Positions 25,914 through 35,195 of a DNA stretch of 64,000 nucleotides are shown piece after piece. The notes below the pieces were generated by a model. That model saw nothing but the letters and a program-made list of their open reading frames with translations, searched no databases and was not told the DNA's origin. This DNA comes from Streptomyces camponoticapitis. GTDB lineage: Bacteria > Actinomycetota > Actinomycetes > Streptomycetales > Streptomycetaceae. Every line of letters starts with the position of its first letter. Within the stretch, counting starts at the first letter, position 1. The DNA lies in contig NZ_BMMV01000006.1 of the NCBI RefSeq assembly GCF_014646115.1, positions 62,001 through 126,000 on the forward strand, given 5' to 3'. The translations under genes were made by a program, and so were the position numbers.

Positions 25914-28903
25914 GTCAGGGTCGCCAGGTGCCGCCTGGCCGCGCGCCGTACCTCGCGGGCGTCCCGGCGGCGGCCGACCCCCTTGAGCATCGTGGCCAGG
26001 GCGTCCGCGGCCCACAACAACTGCTCGCCGTACTCCTCGCGGTTCTCGGTGGCGAGCGCACGGACCAGATCGAGGGCCTGTTCCATGGTCTCGACAGCTT
26101 CGGACCGCCGCCCCGCCCACCACAGTTCCCACCCGAATTGCTTCAACTCCACGAGGTACGCGGGCTCGTGGGCGACGGGATCGGCATCGGCGAGGCGGAG
26201 GTGGATCTCCAGGGCCTCCGCCAGAGTGTCCAGATCGGGAGCGGGCCCGAGCCGGGCCCGGGACCGCAGCAGCAGGGCGAGTTCGGGACCGTGGACCGTC
26301 AACTCCGTAACGCAGAGGTGGCGGTAGAGAACGATCACCGCGTCATCGGCGACATCGTGGGTCCCCCGGCCGTACTCCATGTCTTCCGGGGCGCGGTGGA
26401 CGCGCCGGCGAGGCTCGCTGCGCTCCTCGAAGACCCCCGCCTCACGGGCGGTGGTCCGCGCCTCCTCCGGCATACCGATGGCCCGCTGCACCGTGCTGAG
26501 CGCCTGAAGACCGGCGGCCAGGTCGGCGTCGAGGGCCGCCGGATTGGCCCGGGCCCGGCGACGCAGGATCTCCACCGCCTCGGCCGCCGCCTCCAATGCC
26601 TCCCCGCGCCAGCCACTCATCCGGAAGAGGTCCTCCGACGGGGGCAGCCGGTGATCCCTGACCAGATCCTCCTGCGGTTTGCCGATGGTCACCAGCATCT
26701 GGGCCTGGTTGGAGAGCGCCTGGGCCAGCCCTCCCTCGTGGGCGGCGGGCTCGCTCCGGGCCAGGGAACGCAGCACGTCGACCGCCCGCCGGGTCGCGGC
26801 CAGCGCGGCGTCGAGGCGTAGCGCACTGCCCAGGGTGCTGCCGAAGTTGAGCAAGGTGATCGCGAGGCCATGGCCGTACTCGCCGGGCCGGGCCGCCGCC
26901 AGCCCGGCGTACAGCTCCAGGGCTTCGGCGTCCGCCGTCAGCGCTTCGAGCCATCGGCCGACCCGGCCGAGGTTGTTGGAGTAGTTGGACAGGGAGAGCG
27001 CCAGATCGGCGATGTCGGATCCATGGCCGGGCCGTAGGCGCCGGCGTCGCAGCTCCACCGCCGACTCCATGGCGCGCACCGCCTCGTCGTAACGCCGCTC
27101 CCGTCTCAGACTGCCCGCGTAGTTGTTCAGAGCGCGGGCCAAGTCGGCTTCGTGGACGGCGGGTTCGGTGCGGGCGAGGCCGCGGTAGAGCGCGACCGCG
27201 CGCTCCTGGGCGGCCAGGCTCTCGTCGTAACGGCCGGCCCCGCCGAGGCTCCAGCCGAGGTTGAGATGGATGACGGCCTGTTCAGCCGGGTCGTCCGTCA
27301 TCGCCAAAGAGTGCTCCGCGAGGCGCACGGCCAGTACCGCGGCGGCCGGGTCCAGGTCCGCGTCGTCGCGGCGCGGTATGTGCGCGTTGATGCGCTCCAG
27401 CAGCCCGATGTCGATGTCGTCCAGACTCACGACCGTTCCGAGCGCGGCGCCGCCGGCCGCGACGGCCAGCCAGGGCGCCTCGCGGAGCAGCGGGTACAGG
27501 TGCAGCGTCGCCAGGTGCGGCCAGCGGGCGGCTCCGCTCGCCAGGACGGTCAGCGCACGTGGCAGCCAGGGGGGCGGCGAGACACGGTCCGTGTGCGGGA
27601 GCAGTGCGTTGAGCGCGGTCGGCGCCCAGTCGTACGCCGGGTAGTCGGCGAGGTGGCCGGGCAGGGTGAGGGCGACGAAGTCCTCCGCCAGACGGTCCGG
27701 TGTCAGGGGTTCGAGCACCGTGCCCCGAGTGAGGTCGGCAGGGCCCTCGGGATCGGAGAAGTCACCGGGCTCCGAGGGTTCCGCGGGTGGATAGCACACC
27801 GCGTGGTCGGCGAGCACGGTCTCGGCGGGAAGCGGCAGTCCGAGCGAGTTGACCGCCATGGTGCCGGTGGGCCGTTCGACCGCACCGGTCAGCGCGGCGG
27901 CGAAAACGGCGCGGTTCATCACCGCGGGAGGTGTGCGACGGCCCGGTGTGTCGGAGAGCCGGGCCCAGTGCCGTTGCTCCCGGTCGAGCAGGTACGTCGT
28001 CAGACCCGCCGCGTCGCCGGGCGGATGCCGTCCGGCGCGGTGGGCGTCCACGGCGGCCAGCGCCGCCATGTGGACCGTCAGGGTGAGCCCGAACTCGGGT
28101 CCCGCCAGCGGCACGGGCGGACCGACGGTGTCGGGCGCCGCGAGTCCGTACCTGGCCGCGAAGGCGTCGCGCGCCGCACGGAACATTCCCGTACGGTCGT
28201 CACGCCCCGGCTCCCCCTCTCCCTCGCCCTCCCCTTCACCTGCCAGCGGTTCCAGCGTCTGACGCGAGGTGGCCGCCTGCACGTCCGCCAGTGTCGCGCG
28301 CACGGCGGGCCACATGGTGATGTCGCGGGCCAGGAGCAGTACCCGGGCGGGCAGGGCGTCGTGGTGGAGCAGCGCGTTGCTGAGCAGCCAGGCCAGGTCG
28401 GGCAGCGGCCAGTGGTCCGCGTAGTCGACGATCAGCAGCACCCCGGCGGTGTCCCCCGCGCGGAGGTCCTGGCTGCCCGGCGGCGGCAGTACGGTGCCCG
28501 GCCCGTGTACGGCGGTCACGACGAGCCAGCCCGCGGCGGCCGACTCGGCGGCGAGGCGAGCGGCGAGCCGGCTCTTGCCCTGGCCGCCCGGACCGTGGAG
28601 CCAGCGTGCCGAGAGCCGCCGGGGCGCATCGCGCCAGCCGCGCAGCTCCCCGAGGTCGTGCTCGCGGCCGGTGAACGGCACCACCTCGTGCCGGGCGCTC
28701 AGCATCCTGCTGGGCAGTTCGCGCAGCCACTCCGGGTCCGACACGGGCGCGCCCTGCCAGTTCCGCAGGACGTAGACGGGACGGCCGTCGCCGAAGACAT
28801 GGATGTCCGCGCCGATCGCTCCGTACGCGAACCCGCCTTCGGCTCGCACCACTTGGCGGGCCAAGGGCCCGGGGTCCGGGCCGTTCGGTGCCGGGCCGCT
28901 CAC
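25910..28903 (-). CDS. Large P-loop NTPase with C-terminal TPR repeats (STAND-like)
   Basis: The 997-residue product has a short N-terminal module with GGFAYGAIGADIHVFGDG (23-40), a Walker A motif HGPGGQGKSRLAA (GxxGxGKS at 104-111), a Walker B-like strand GVLLIVDYAD (154-163), an ARDIT sensor region, a low-complexity Gly-Glu run near residue 225, and from about residue 540 a series of tetratricopeptide repeats (LNLGWSLGGAGRYDESLAAQ, LNNYAGSLRRERRYDEAVRA). NTPase plus TPR is the plan of STAND signal-transduction ATPases. The GTG start overlaps the stop of the small membrane protein gene, so the two act together. No catalytic effector domain is recognisable in this chain. Confidence 0.85.
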   Translation of the reverse strand: MSGPAPNGPDPGPLARQVVRAEGGFAYGAIGADIHVFGDGRPVYVLRNWQGAPVSDPEWLRELPSRMLSARHEVVPFTGREHDLGELRGWRDAPRRLSARWLHGPGGQGKSRLAARLAAESAAAGWLVVTAVHGPGTVLPPPGSQDLRAGDTAGVLLIVDYADHWPLPDLAWLLSNALLHHDALPARVLLLARDITMWPAVRATLADVQAATSRQTLEPLAGEGEGEGEGEPGRDDRTGMFRAARDAFAARYGLAAPDTVGPPVPLAGPEFGLTLTVHMAALAAVDAHRAGRHPPGDAAGLTTYLLDREQRHWARLSDTPGRRTPPAVMNRAVFAAALTGAVERPTGTMAVNSLGLPLPAETVLADHAVCYPPAEPSEPGDFSDPEGPADLTRGTVLEPLTPDRLAEDFVALTLPGHLADYPAYDWAPTALNALLPHTDRVSPPPWLPRALTVLASGAARWPHLATLHLYPLLREAPWLAVAAGGAALGTVVSLDDIDIGLLERINAHIPRRDDADLDPAAAVLAVRLAEHSLAMTDDPAEQAVIHLNLGWSLGGAGRYDESLAAQERAVALYRGLARTEPAVHEADLARALNNYAGSLRRERRYDEAVRAMESAVELRRRRLRPGHGSDIADLALSLSNYSNNLGRVGRWLEALTADAEALELYAGLAAARPGEYGHGLAITLLNFGSTLGSALRLDAALAATRRAVDVLRSLARSEPAAHEGGLAQALSNQAQMLVTIGKPQEDLVRDHRLPPSEDLFRMSGWRGEALEAAAEAVEILRRRARANPAALDADLAAGLQALSTVQRAIGMPEEARTTAREAGVFEERSEPRRRVHRAPEDMEYGRGTHDVADDAVIVLYRHLCVTELTVHGPELALLLRSRARLGPAPDLDTLAEALEIHLRLADADPVAHEPAYLVELKQFGWELWWAGRRSEAVETMEQALDLVRALATENREEYGEQLLWAADALATMLKGVGRRRDAREVRRAARRHLATLT

Positions 28904-29388
28904 ACCGAGGAGCCGTCCCCGGACGTGCCGCCCCCGGGCGCGCTGTCGCCCGACGCGGCCTCCTCGGGCGTGATGTGCCGGTGGATGTGGACGCTGCTGC
29001 CGGGTCCCTGGGTGCCGAAGGCCGTGCCGCCGGAGTGCGCCGTGACGTTCTGCGTCCAGTGCTGCTCGGTACGGGGCAGGCCTGCCGCGACCTCTTCCAC
29101 CACGCGCCGCAACTCCTCGGTGGCTTCGGGGTGTTCGCGCAGGAGGGCCGCCAACCGCCGGGCCCAGGGCCGGATCAGCTCCTCGCGCACGCCCTCGGTG
29201 TCGTCCTCGTCGGCCACCAGGTGCGCGTCCCCGTCAAGTTGCACGGCGATCGCCGTCGCCTCGTCCTCGCCCCGGCGCCGGAACAGCTCCGCGACGCGTC
29301 CACGCGCGCTCTCCCATGTGCTGGTGGCCATGGCGGCCACGATCGTGGTCGCTCCCGTCATCGCCAGCACCGACATCGGATCCGTCAT
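28900..29388 (-). CDS. Small membrane-associated protein coupled to the TPR-NTPase
   Basis: A 162-residue protein with one hydrophobic N-terminal segment (MSVLAMTGATTIVAAMATST), a charged helical middle (VREELIRPWARRLAALLREH) and a C-terminal NVTAHSGGTAFGTQGPGSSV stretch. That Gly/Ala/Phe-Gly-x-x-Gly pattern resembles the start of the NTPase partner (GGFAYGAIGADIHV). The ATG at 29388 fits GGGGGA at a 7-base spacing better than the ATG at 29394. Its stop overlaps the NTPase start. No known family is recognised; the operon suggests a membrane-tethered partner or adaptor of the NTPase. Confidence 0.75.
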   Translation of the reverse strand: MTDPMSVLAMTGATTIVAAMATSTWESARGRVAELFRRRGEDEATAIAVQLDGDAHLVADEDDTEGVREELIRPWARRLAALLREHPEATEELRRVVEEVAAGLPRTEQHWTQNVTAHSGGTAFGTQGPGSSVHIHRHITPEEAASGDSAPGGGTSGDGSSV

Positions 29389-29503
29389 CGACATTCCCCC
29401 TGAAGTCCCCGTGTGTGAAAGTCAGCGTAGTGCGAGGTGGCAGGGCACGGAATCATGAATGCTCCTCCTTCCGGGCGGAGTCGACGGGAGGGAGGGGTCG
29501 GGT

Positions 29504-30829
29504 ATGGCCGGGCGTGCCATCTGGGACGATGCCGCCGGTATCGACCGGCGGGCCGCCGGACACCTCAGGCCGAGGCACCGGAACGTACTGGGGGAGCTCA
29601 TCACCTCGGTGCCCTTGGCGGACGGCGTACGGCTGGCCAAGCGGTACGCCGATCTGTTCCCGGCGGACCACCGTGACGCCCCTCTCCTCGCCCGGCTGAC
29701 CGCGGCGGACGAGGAGTCGGTGATGACGGTGACCGCGACGGCGGCCGACGCCTCGCGTTCGGTACATCCGCTCGTCACCGGCGCCGCCGAGTGGCTGTCC
29801 TTCGGGGTCGACGCTCCCGTTCTCACCCTCACCGACCACGAGGCCGACGGTCGCACCCGCGTCGCCCTGCTGTCCGACGGCTCCTGGCGGGACGTCTACC
29901 TGGGTGAGCTCCACCATCACGCTGTCGCGTGCGTGGACGAGGAGAACGTCGTGGCCGTCCGTGACGAGCCCGGGAAGGGCAGGGCCCTGGTGCACTACCG
30001 GCGTGGTGACACCGTCCACGTCTCGCACGGCAGGGCCCTGACGGGTATGCGGCCCGCGGGCACGGCCGCCGGCTTCGTCGCGGGTGCCGCGCTGTCGCCG
30101 GCCGCGGCGGTAGCCGGTCCGCAACTCGGCCCCGGCTTCGCGGACTTGAGTCCGTTCGGCATCGACACCGCCCACCGTCTCGCCGTCTCGCCTGACGGCG
30201 GCGCGGTCGCGTTCGGCGGCAGCACGGACATCGTGGTCCTCGACGCCCGACTGGAGCGGCTGATCGCGCGCACCGTCCTGCCGGTGCCGCACGGGCCGGT
30301 ACGGGAGCTGACGTTCACCGGAGCCGGTGAGCTCGTCGCGTGCGGCATGGACGGCGGGCTCAGCCGGTGGCGTACCGAACCGCACGAGGCGCTCGTCCTG
30401 GCGGCGGTGGGCAAGGCGCCCATGCTCACGGGCCTGTACGCCGTCCCGGCCTGGGGTGTGCTGGTCGCGGACGTGGGCGGCGAGGCCCGGCATCGCTTCT
30501 TCGACCCGGTCACGCTCGGGCCTGCCGACTGGCCTCGTCCCCTGATGCCGCTACGGGATCGCCCGGGGGTCCTGCGCACCGTCGCGGCGTCGGCCAACGG
30601 CCGGTTCGCCGCCGTCGGGAGGCTCGTCGCCGGGAAGGGCTTCGCCCTCACCGTCCACGACTTCCACCATCCCCTGGCCCGGCTGCTGCGCCCGGTCGGA
30701 TCCCTGACGGCGGAGGATCACACGGCGCTCGGACTGGTTCTCGGCGAGAGCGGCCAACTCGGCCCCGGTGAACGGGCGGTGCTCGAGCTGCTGGAGGCTG
30801 CCGCGGCGCACCGGCTCCGGGCCACCTGA
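29504..30829 (+). CDS. Beta-propeller-like hypothetical protein
   Basis: The 441-residue product has no confident family, but its second half repeats short beta-rich modules with WD40-like phrasing: HRLAVSPDGGAVAFGGSTDI, VRELTFTGAGELVACGMDGG, LYAVPAWGVLVADVGGEARH and RTVAASANGRFAAVGRLVAG. There is no signal peptide. The ATG at 29504 follows GGGAGGGAGGGG. It is divergent from the small membrane protein and NTPase pair with about 115 bases between, so a shared function as sensor or scaffold is plausible but inferred. Confidence 0.75.
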   Translation: MAGRAIWDDAAGIDRRAAGHLRPRHRNVLGELITSVPLADGVRLAKRYADLFPADHRDAPLLARLTAADEESVMTVTATAADASRSVHPLVTGAAEWLSFGVDAPVLTLTDHEADGRTRVALLSDGSWRDVYLGELHHHAVACVDEENVVAVRDEPGKGRALVHYRRGDTVHVSHGRALTGMRPAGTAAGFVAGAALSPAAAVAGPQLGPGFADLSPFGIDTAHRLAVSPDGGAVAFGGSTDIVVLDARLERLIARTVLPVPHGPVRELTFTGAGELVACGMDGGLSRWRTEPHEALVLAAVGKAPMLTGLYAVPAWGVLVADVGGEARHRFFDPVTLGPADWPRPLMPLRDRPGVLRTVAASANGRFAAVGRLVAGKGFALTVHDFHHPLARLLRPVGSLTAEDHTALGLVLGESGQLGPGERAVLELLEAAAAHRLRAT

Positions 30830-30938
30830 ACACACCGACGCACACGCACCGCTCACACAGCGCCACCCGTAGGCGTACCACCCCTGCACACGCCACCTCT
30901 CGCACCATCCCCGCTCACCCCCCTCGAAGGAGAGACAC

Positions 30939-33788
30939 ATGGGGCAGGAGAGAACGACGCGGTCCGCCATCCCCCGGCGGAGCCGTACGACCCGGCGACA
31001 CCGTTCGCGGTACGCGGCGATTCTGGCGTTCGCCCTGGCGGTCACGCTGGCCGTCCCCGGCGGCGCGCTCGCCGCACCCGCCGGACCCGCCGCCGTGGCG
31101 GACGCGCCGTCGCCGAGCGCGCAGTGGGACGCCCTGCGGCCGAAGCTGGCCGGTATCAAGGGAGTCTGGACCAGCCAGAGTTACCCCGGCTCCGTACAGA
31201 ACACGATGCCGGACACCGCCCTCCTCGGGAACGGCGACGTGGGGGTGACCTCCGGCGGCAGCACAGGCGTGAAGTCCTTCTACGTCTCCAAGGGCAACTT
31301 CTGGAGCGGCAACCCCGCGCGCCCGGCGCCCATCGGCGGTGTGACCATCCAGGGCACCGCCCCGCAGAACAACGGCAATCTGGCACTCGGCGCCACGGCC
31401 ACCGCCAGCAGCACCACGGACCCCTTCGCGGCCTCACGGGCGGTCAACGGGCAGTGGGGCAGCGGGTACGAGGGCTGGGTCTCGGCGATCGGCAAACCGC
31501 AGTGGATCACCCTCGACCTCGGCTCCGTGAAGTCCGTCGCCCGTTACGTGGTCCGCAACGACAACGCGGCGCGCCCCGGCAACGCCGCGTTCAACACCAG
31601 GAACATGACGTTCCAGACCAGTACCAACGGCTCCTCCTGGACCACCGTCAACACGGTCACCAACAACACGGCCGACGTGATCGACCGGACCATCGCCGCC
31701 GTACAGACCCGGTACATCCGGCTGAACATCACCGAGCCGACACAGAACACCACCCCCGACTCGACCGACAACCCACGGGCGCGCGTCGGCCAGATCGAGC
31801 TGTACGCGAGCGGCGGCGGTACGACCCCGCCCGCCGAGCCGTTCCGCGAGGAGCAGCACATCGTGGACGGGTCGATCACCACGTCCGTGTCGATGGGTGA
31901 CACCCCGCTGTCGATGAGGACTTGGCTGGCAGCCGAGAAGAACGTGCTGGTCACCTCTGTCACCTCGGCCGGCACAAGGCCGGTCCAGCTCCAGGCGTCG
32001 ACGTTCGCGGGCGCGGTGGGTGGCGGCAACGCCAGTTACGCCAATTCGGCCGGCGTCAACGGGCCGGTGATGTGGGCGGAGCGTGCCACGGCCCCCGGGG
32101 CCAACTGGGTGTCGCGCGGGGCGCTGGCATCAACGGTCCTCGGTGGTACGGGGGTTCAGCCGCCCACGGTGTCCGGCCCGACGGCGAGGACGGTCTTCAC
32201 CCTCCCGGCCGGCCAGACGGCGCACCTCGTGACGGCGATCGCGGGCGGCGGCCGGAACCCGGTGGCGCCGCGCAACGACGCCGTGGCGCTGGTACGGGCG
32301 GAGAACACCGGCTCGATCGGGACACTCGACACACAGCGGGTCGCCTGGTGGAAGAACTACTGGATGCGGTCTGGCGTCAATCTGAACGACGCGGCGCTTG
32401 AGCGGTTCTACTACCCGGCGCAGTACTTCATCGGTGCGTCGAGCCGGCAGGGCAGGACCGCACCGGGTCTCTTCGGCATCTGGACGACCACGGACGCGCC
32501 GCAGTTCAACGGTGACTACCACTTGAACTACAACGCGCAGGCACCGTTCTACGGGGTCTACTCCAGCAATCGTCCCGAACTCGCCCTGCCCTTCCATGAG
32601 TTGATCCTCGGCTATGTGCCGGAGGCGCAGCGCCGGGCCAAGCAGGACCTGCGACGGGTGAAGCCGGACTACGTCGACCGGCGCTTCCCGAGCGGCGGGG
32701 TGCCGTCGGGGGTGCTGTACCCGGTGGGCATCGGGCCGTTCGGCTCGACGAGCGGATCGACCACGGACGACCAGTACCACCAGCAGGTCTCCAACTCCCT
32801 CTTCTCCGCTACCCAGTTCATCTCCTACTACGAGTACACGCAGGACCTGGACTTCCTGCGGACCAAGGGCTATCCGTTCCTGACGCAGGTGGCGCAGTTC
32901 TTCGAGCACTGGCTGGAGCGGAACGCGAACGGCACGTACACCCTCTGGGGCGGGCCGCACGAGGGCACCTGGGGCAGGAACTCCTCGCCCGACATCGGCA
33001 TGCTCAAGCAGGTGCTGACAGCGGCGATCTCCGGGAGCGAGACGCTCGGGGTGGACGCGGCCGAACGGCCCGTCTGGCAGAACATCCTGAACAACCTGCC
33101 CGCCCAGCCGACCACCGTCCTGGGCGGCAGGACTGTTTACTCGCTCGCGGAGACCATGGAGGGCTCCGACACCAGGGTCATCCGCCCGGGGGACAACACC
33201 ATCAATCTCGAATTCGTCCAGCCCGCCGATCAGTTGGGCGTCAACTCGGACGCGGGCCGGCTCCAGGTCGCGCGCGACACGGTCGACGCGATGAACAGCT
33301 GGGACCAGCGAAACAGCTTTCCGAAGGTCTTCACCCAGGCGGCCAGGGTCGGCTATCCGGCGCAGGCGCTGATCGACCGCCTCAAGTCGGTCCTCTCCGC
33401 GCGTACGGCGGCCAACCTGCGGATCACCGACCCGAACCACGGGATCGAGAAGTCCGGCACCACCGAGGCGATCAACAGCATGCTCGTCCAGAGCGACCAG
33501 GGCGTCGTCACGCTCTTCCCGGCCTGGCCCGCGACGAAGGACGCGAGCTTCTACCAGCTCCGGCAAAAGGGCGCGTTCGTGGTCTCCAGCTCCAGGACGG
33601 CGGGCAGGGTCGAGTACGCCGACGTCCGGAGCGAGGCGGGCGGCACGCTCCGGCTGAAGAACCCGTGGGGCGGCGGGGCGTTCCGGGTGACCGACGCGAA
33701 CGGCGACACCGTGCCGTACACCACCCCGGGAGGGGTGATCACGATCCGGACGACGGCCGGGCAGACGTACCACGTCAACCCGGCGTGA
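30939..33788 (+). CDS. Secreted glycoside hydrolase, GH95-like, with F5/8 type C domain
   Basis: The 949-residue protein has a long actinomycete signal peptide (residues 1 to about 46), a beta-sandwich beginning MPDTALLGNGDVGVTSGG, an inserted discoidin/F5-8 type C carbohydrate-binding domain about residues 145-290 (LGATATASSTTDPFAASRAV, WITLDLGSVKSVARYVVRND), and an alpha/alpha-barrel (GIWTTTDAPQFNGDYHLNYN, YTLWGGPHEGTWG, EAINSMLVQSDQGVVTLFPA). The layout resembles GH95 alpha-fucosidases/galactosidases, though the catalytic residues cannot be fixed by eye. GAAGGAGAG precedes the ATG. A strong terminator follows. It probably trims plant or host glycans outside the cell. Confidence 0.82.
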   Translation: MGQERTTRSAIPRRSRTTRRHRSRYAAILAFALAVTLAVPGGALAAPAGPAAVADAPSPSAQWDALRPKLAGIKGVWTSQSYPGSVQNTMPDTALLGNGDVGVTSGGSTGVKSFYVSKGNFWSGNPARPAPIGGVTIQGTAPQNNGNLALGATATASSTTDPFAASRAVNGQWGSGYEGWVSAIGKPQWITLDLGSVKSVARYVVRNDNAARPGNAAFNTRNMTFQTSTNGSSWTTVNTVTNNTADVIDRTIAAVQTRYIRLNITEPTQNTTPDSTDNPRARVGQIELYASGGGTTPPAEPFREEQHIVDGSITTSVSMGDTPLSMRTWLAAEKNVLVTSVTSAGTRPVQLQASTFAGAVGGGNASYANSAGVNGPVMWAERATAPGANWVSRGALASTVLGGTGVQPPTVSGPTARTVFTLPAGQTAHLVTAIAGGGRNPVAPRNDAVALVRAENTGSIGTLDTQRVAWWKNYWMRSGVNLNDAALERFYYPAQYFIGASSRQGRTAPGLFGIWTTTDAPQFNGDYHLNYNAQAPFYGVYSSNRPELALPFHELILGYVPEAQRRAKQDLRRVKPDYVDRRFPSGGVPSGVLYPVGIGPFGSTSGSTTDDQYHQQVSNSLFSATQFISYYEYTQDLDFLRTKGYPFLTQVAQFFEHWLERNANGTYTLWGGPHEGTWGRNSSPDIGMLKQVLTAAISGSETLGVDAAERPVWQNILNNLPAQPTTVLGGRTVYSLAETMEGSDTRVIRPGDNTINLEFVQPADQLGVNSDAGRLQVARDTVDAMNSWDQRNSFPKVFTQAARVGYPAQALIDRLKSVLSARTAANLRITDPNHGIEKSGTTEAINSMLVQSDQGVVTLFPAWPATKDASFYQLRQKGAFVVSSSRTAGRVEYADVRSEAGGTLRLKNPWGGGAFRVTDANGDTVPYTTPGGVITIRTTAGQTYHVNPA

Positions 33789-33818
33789 ACCCGCCCCGAC
33801 AAGGGTGAGAGCGCGCGT

Positions 33819-33847
33819 GGCGCCGTGGGGACCTCCCCCGCGGCGCC
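33819..33847 (+). terminator. Rho-independent-like terminator after the GH95-like gene
   Basis: GGCGCCGTGGGG, loop ACCTC, CCCCGCGGCGCC: 12-bp stem with one G-U pair, 30 bases after the stop. There is no U tract, as is usual in streptomycetes. Confidence 0.75.
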
Positions 33848-34001
33848 CGGCGGATCGACGCTCCCCCGCATCTGCCGGCGTCCCGGCTCTGGGGGAAAAC
33901 CCCCAGGTCGGGTCGGAGGAAAGCCACGTTCCGGCAGGGGGTGCCGCGCGCCTAGCGTGAGGCTCAGTGAGCACGCCAGGAACACGGTGCAGGGAGTTGC
34001 G

Positions 34002-34190
34002 ATGATCGAGGCCCGAGGTCTCACCAAGCGGTACGAACCCACACTCGCCGTCGACGCGTTGAGTTTCGATGTGCGGCCGGGTGCGGTGACCGGTTATCTC
34101 GGCCCCAACGGGTCGGGCAAGTCGACGACGATGCGCATGATCAAGGGCCTGGACCGGACCGACGCCGGGGAGGCCACCATCGGCGGCCCG
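34002..34190 (+). pseudogene. ABC transporter ATPase remnant (N-terminal 60 residues)
   Basis: From ATG 34002 the frame reads MIEARGLTKRYEPTLAVDAL and includes an intact Walker A (YLGPNGSGKSTTMRMIKGLD), then TDAGEATIGG, after which ABC similarity ends abruptly near 34187. A full subunit would be about 300 residues and would be followed by a permease. The sequence continues straight into a histidine kinase in another frame, so a deletion has removed the rest of the ATPase and any permease. Open reading continues to 34787 as out-of-frame nonsense. The promoter region may still be active. Confidence 0.85.
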
Positions 34191-34191
34191 C

Positions 34192-35195
34192 GCGCTCGGC
34201 GACCTGCACCGTGCGCTCGCCGCACGGCTCCTGGGAGAGCGGGTCGCCACCCCGCCGCCTTTCCGCCCCGGCCGGGGGATCTTCGGGCGGCTCGACGCAC
34301 GGCTGAGGGACGGCACGAGTTGGCGGGCGGCCGCCTACGTACTGGCGAAGCTGCCGGCGTGCTGCTTCGGGCTGTACGCCGTACTCATCTGGCTCGTCGG
34401 ACTGATCGACGTGGCCACGCCCCTGCTGTGGACCCTCGGCGGGCAGCACCCCGAGGCGGACGACCCGGAAGGCCTGCCGATCGTGACACCGCTGCCCTTC
34501 GGCGGCTTTCACGTCACCACCCTGCCCGGCACCTCCCTCGCGGTACTGCTCGGCGTCGGCACACTCCTGCTCGCCCCCTGGGCCACCCGTCTGGTCGTCG
34601 CGGCGGACCGCTGGCTGATCCGTGCGCTGCTCGGGGCAAGCACGCTCGCCGAACGGGTGCGGGATCTGGAGGAGACACGCGCACTCGCCGTCGACGACTC
34701 GGTCGCGCTGCTGCGCCGGCTCGAACGCGATCTCCACGACGGCGACGGCGCGGACAAATGGCCGCCGGAGGTGGCGCGGGTGCGTGAACTCGTCGACGGT
34801 GCGCACCTGGGCGCCGTCGAGGCCCTCGCGGAGCTGCGCGATCTGGCCCGCGGAATCCATCCGCCCGCTCTCGACGACGGGCTGTCCGACGCCCTGACAA
34901 CGGTGACCGCACGCTGCTCAGTACCGGTGGAGCTCTCGGTGGACGTACCGGTGCGGCCGACGCCCGCGATCGAGACCATCGCGTACTTCTGCGTCACCGA
35001 ACTCCTCACCAACGTCATCAAGCACAGCGGCGCCGGACGGGCCGTCGTCCGGGTCAGTCAGCGGGACGGTGTGCTGCGGCTGCACGTCACCGACGACGGG
35101 CACGGCGGCGCCGCCCTCGGCGCGGGCAGTGGTCTGACGGGGCTCCTTCAGCGAGTACGCACGGTGGACGGCGGCATGGAGATCACCAGCCCGGC
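34192..35195 (+). pseudogene. Histidine kinase remnant (N-terminus, HisKA_3 helix and C-terminus deleted)
   Basis: In the frame of 34192 the sequence reads ALGDLHRALAARLLGERVAT, with membrane segments (CCFGLYAVLIWLVGLIDVAT, LAVLLGVGTLLLAPWATRLV), the NarL-type phospho-acceptor LRRLERDLHDG and the ATPase box CVTELLTNVIKHSGAG with TDDGHGG. Family members continue DLHDG with an AQARL-type helix; here it jumps directly to DGADKWPPEVARVRE, so about 20 residues are missing at a GACGGC/GACGGC repeat. The start is lost at the ABC junction, and after GGMEITSPA the frame leaves the family and enters the regulator out of frame. It is not expected to be functional. Confidence 0.85.

Noticed and set aside
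28200-28250. Repeated Gly-Glu codons inside the NTPase gene as a regulatory repeat
   Set aside because: It is a short in-frame low-complexity run within the coding sequence, with no separate structure.
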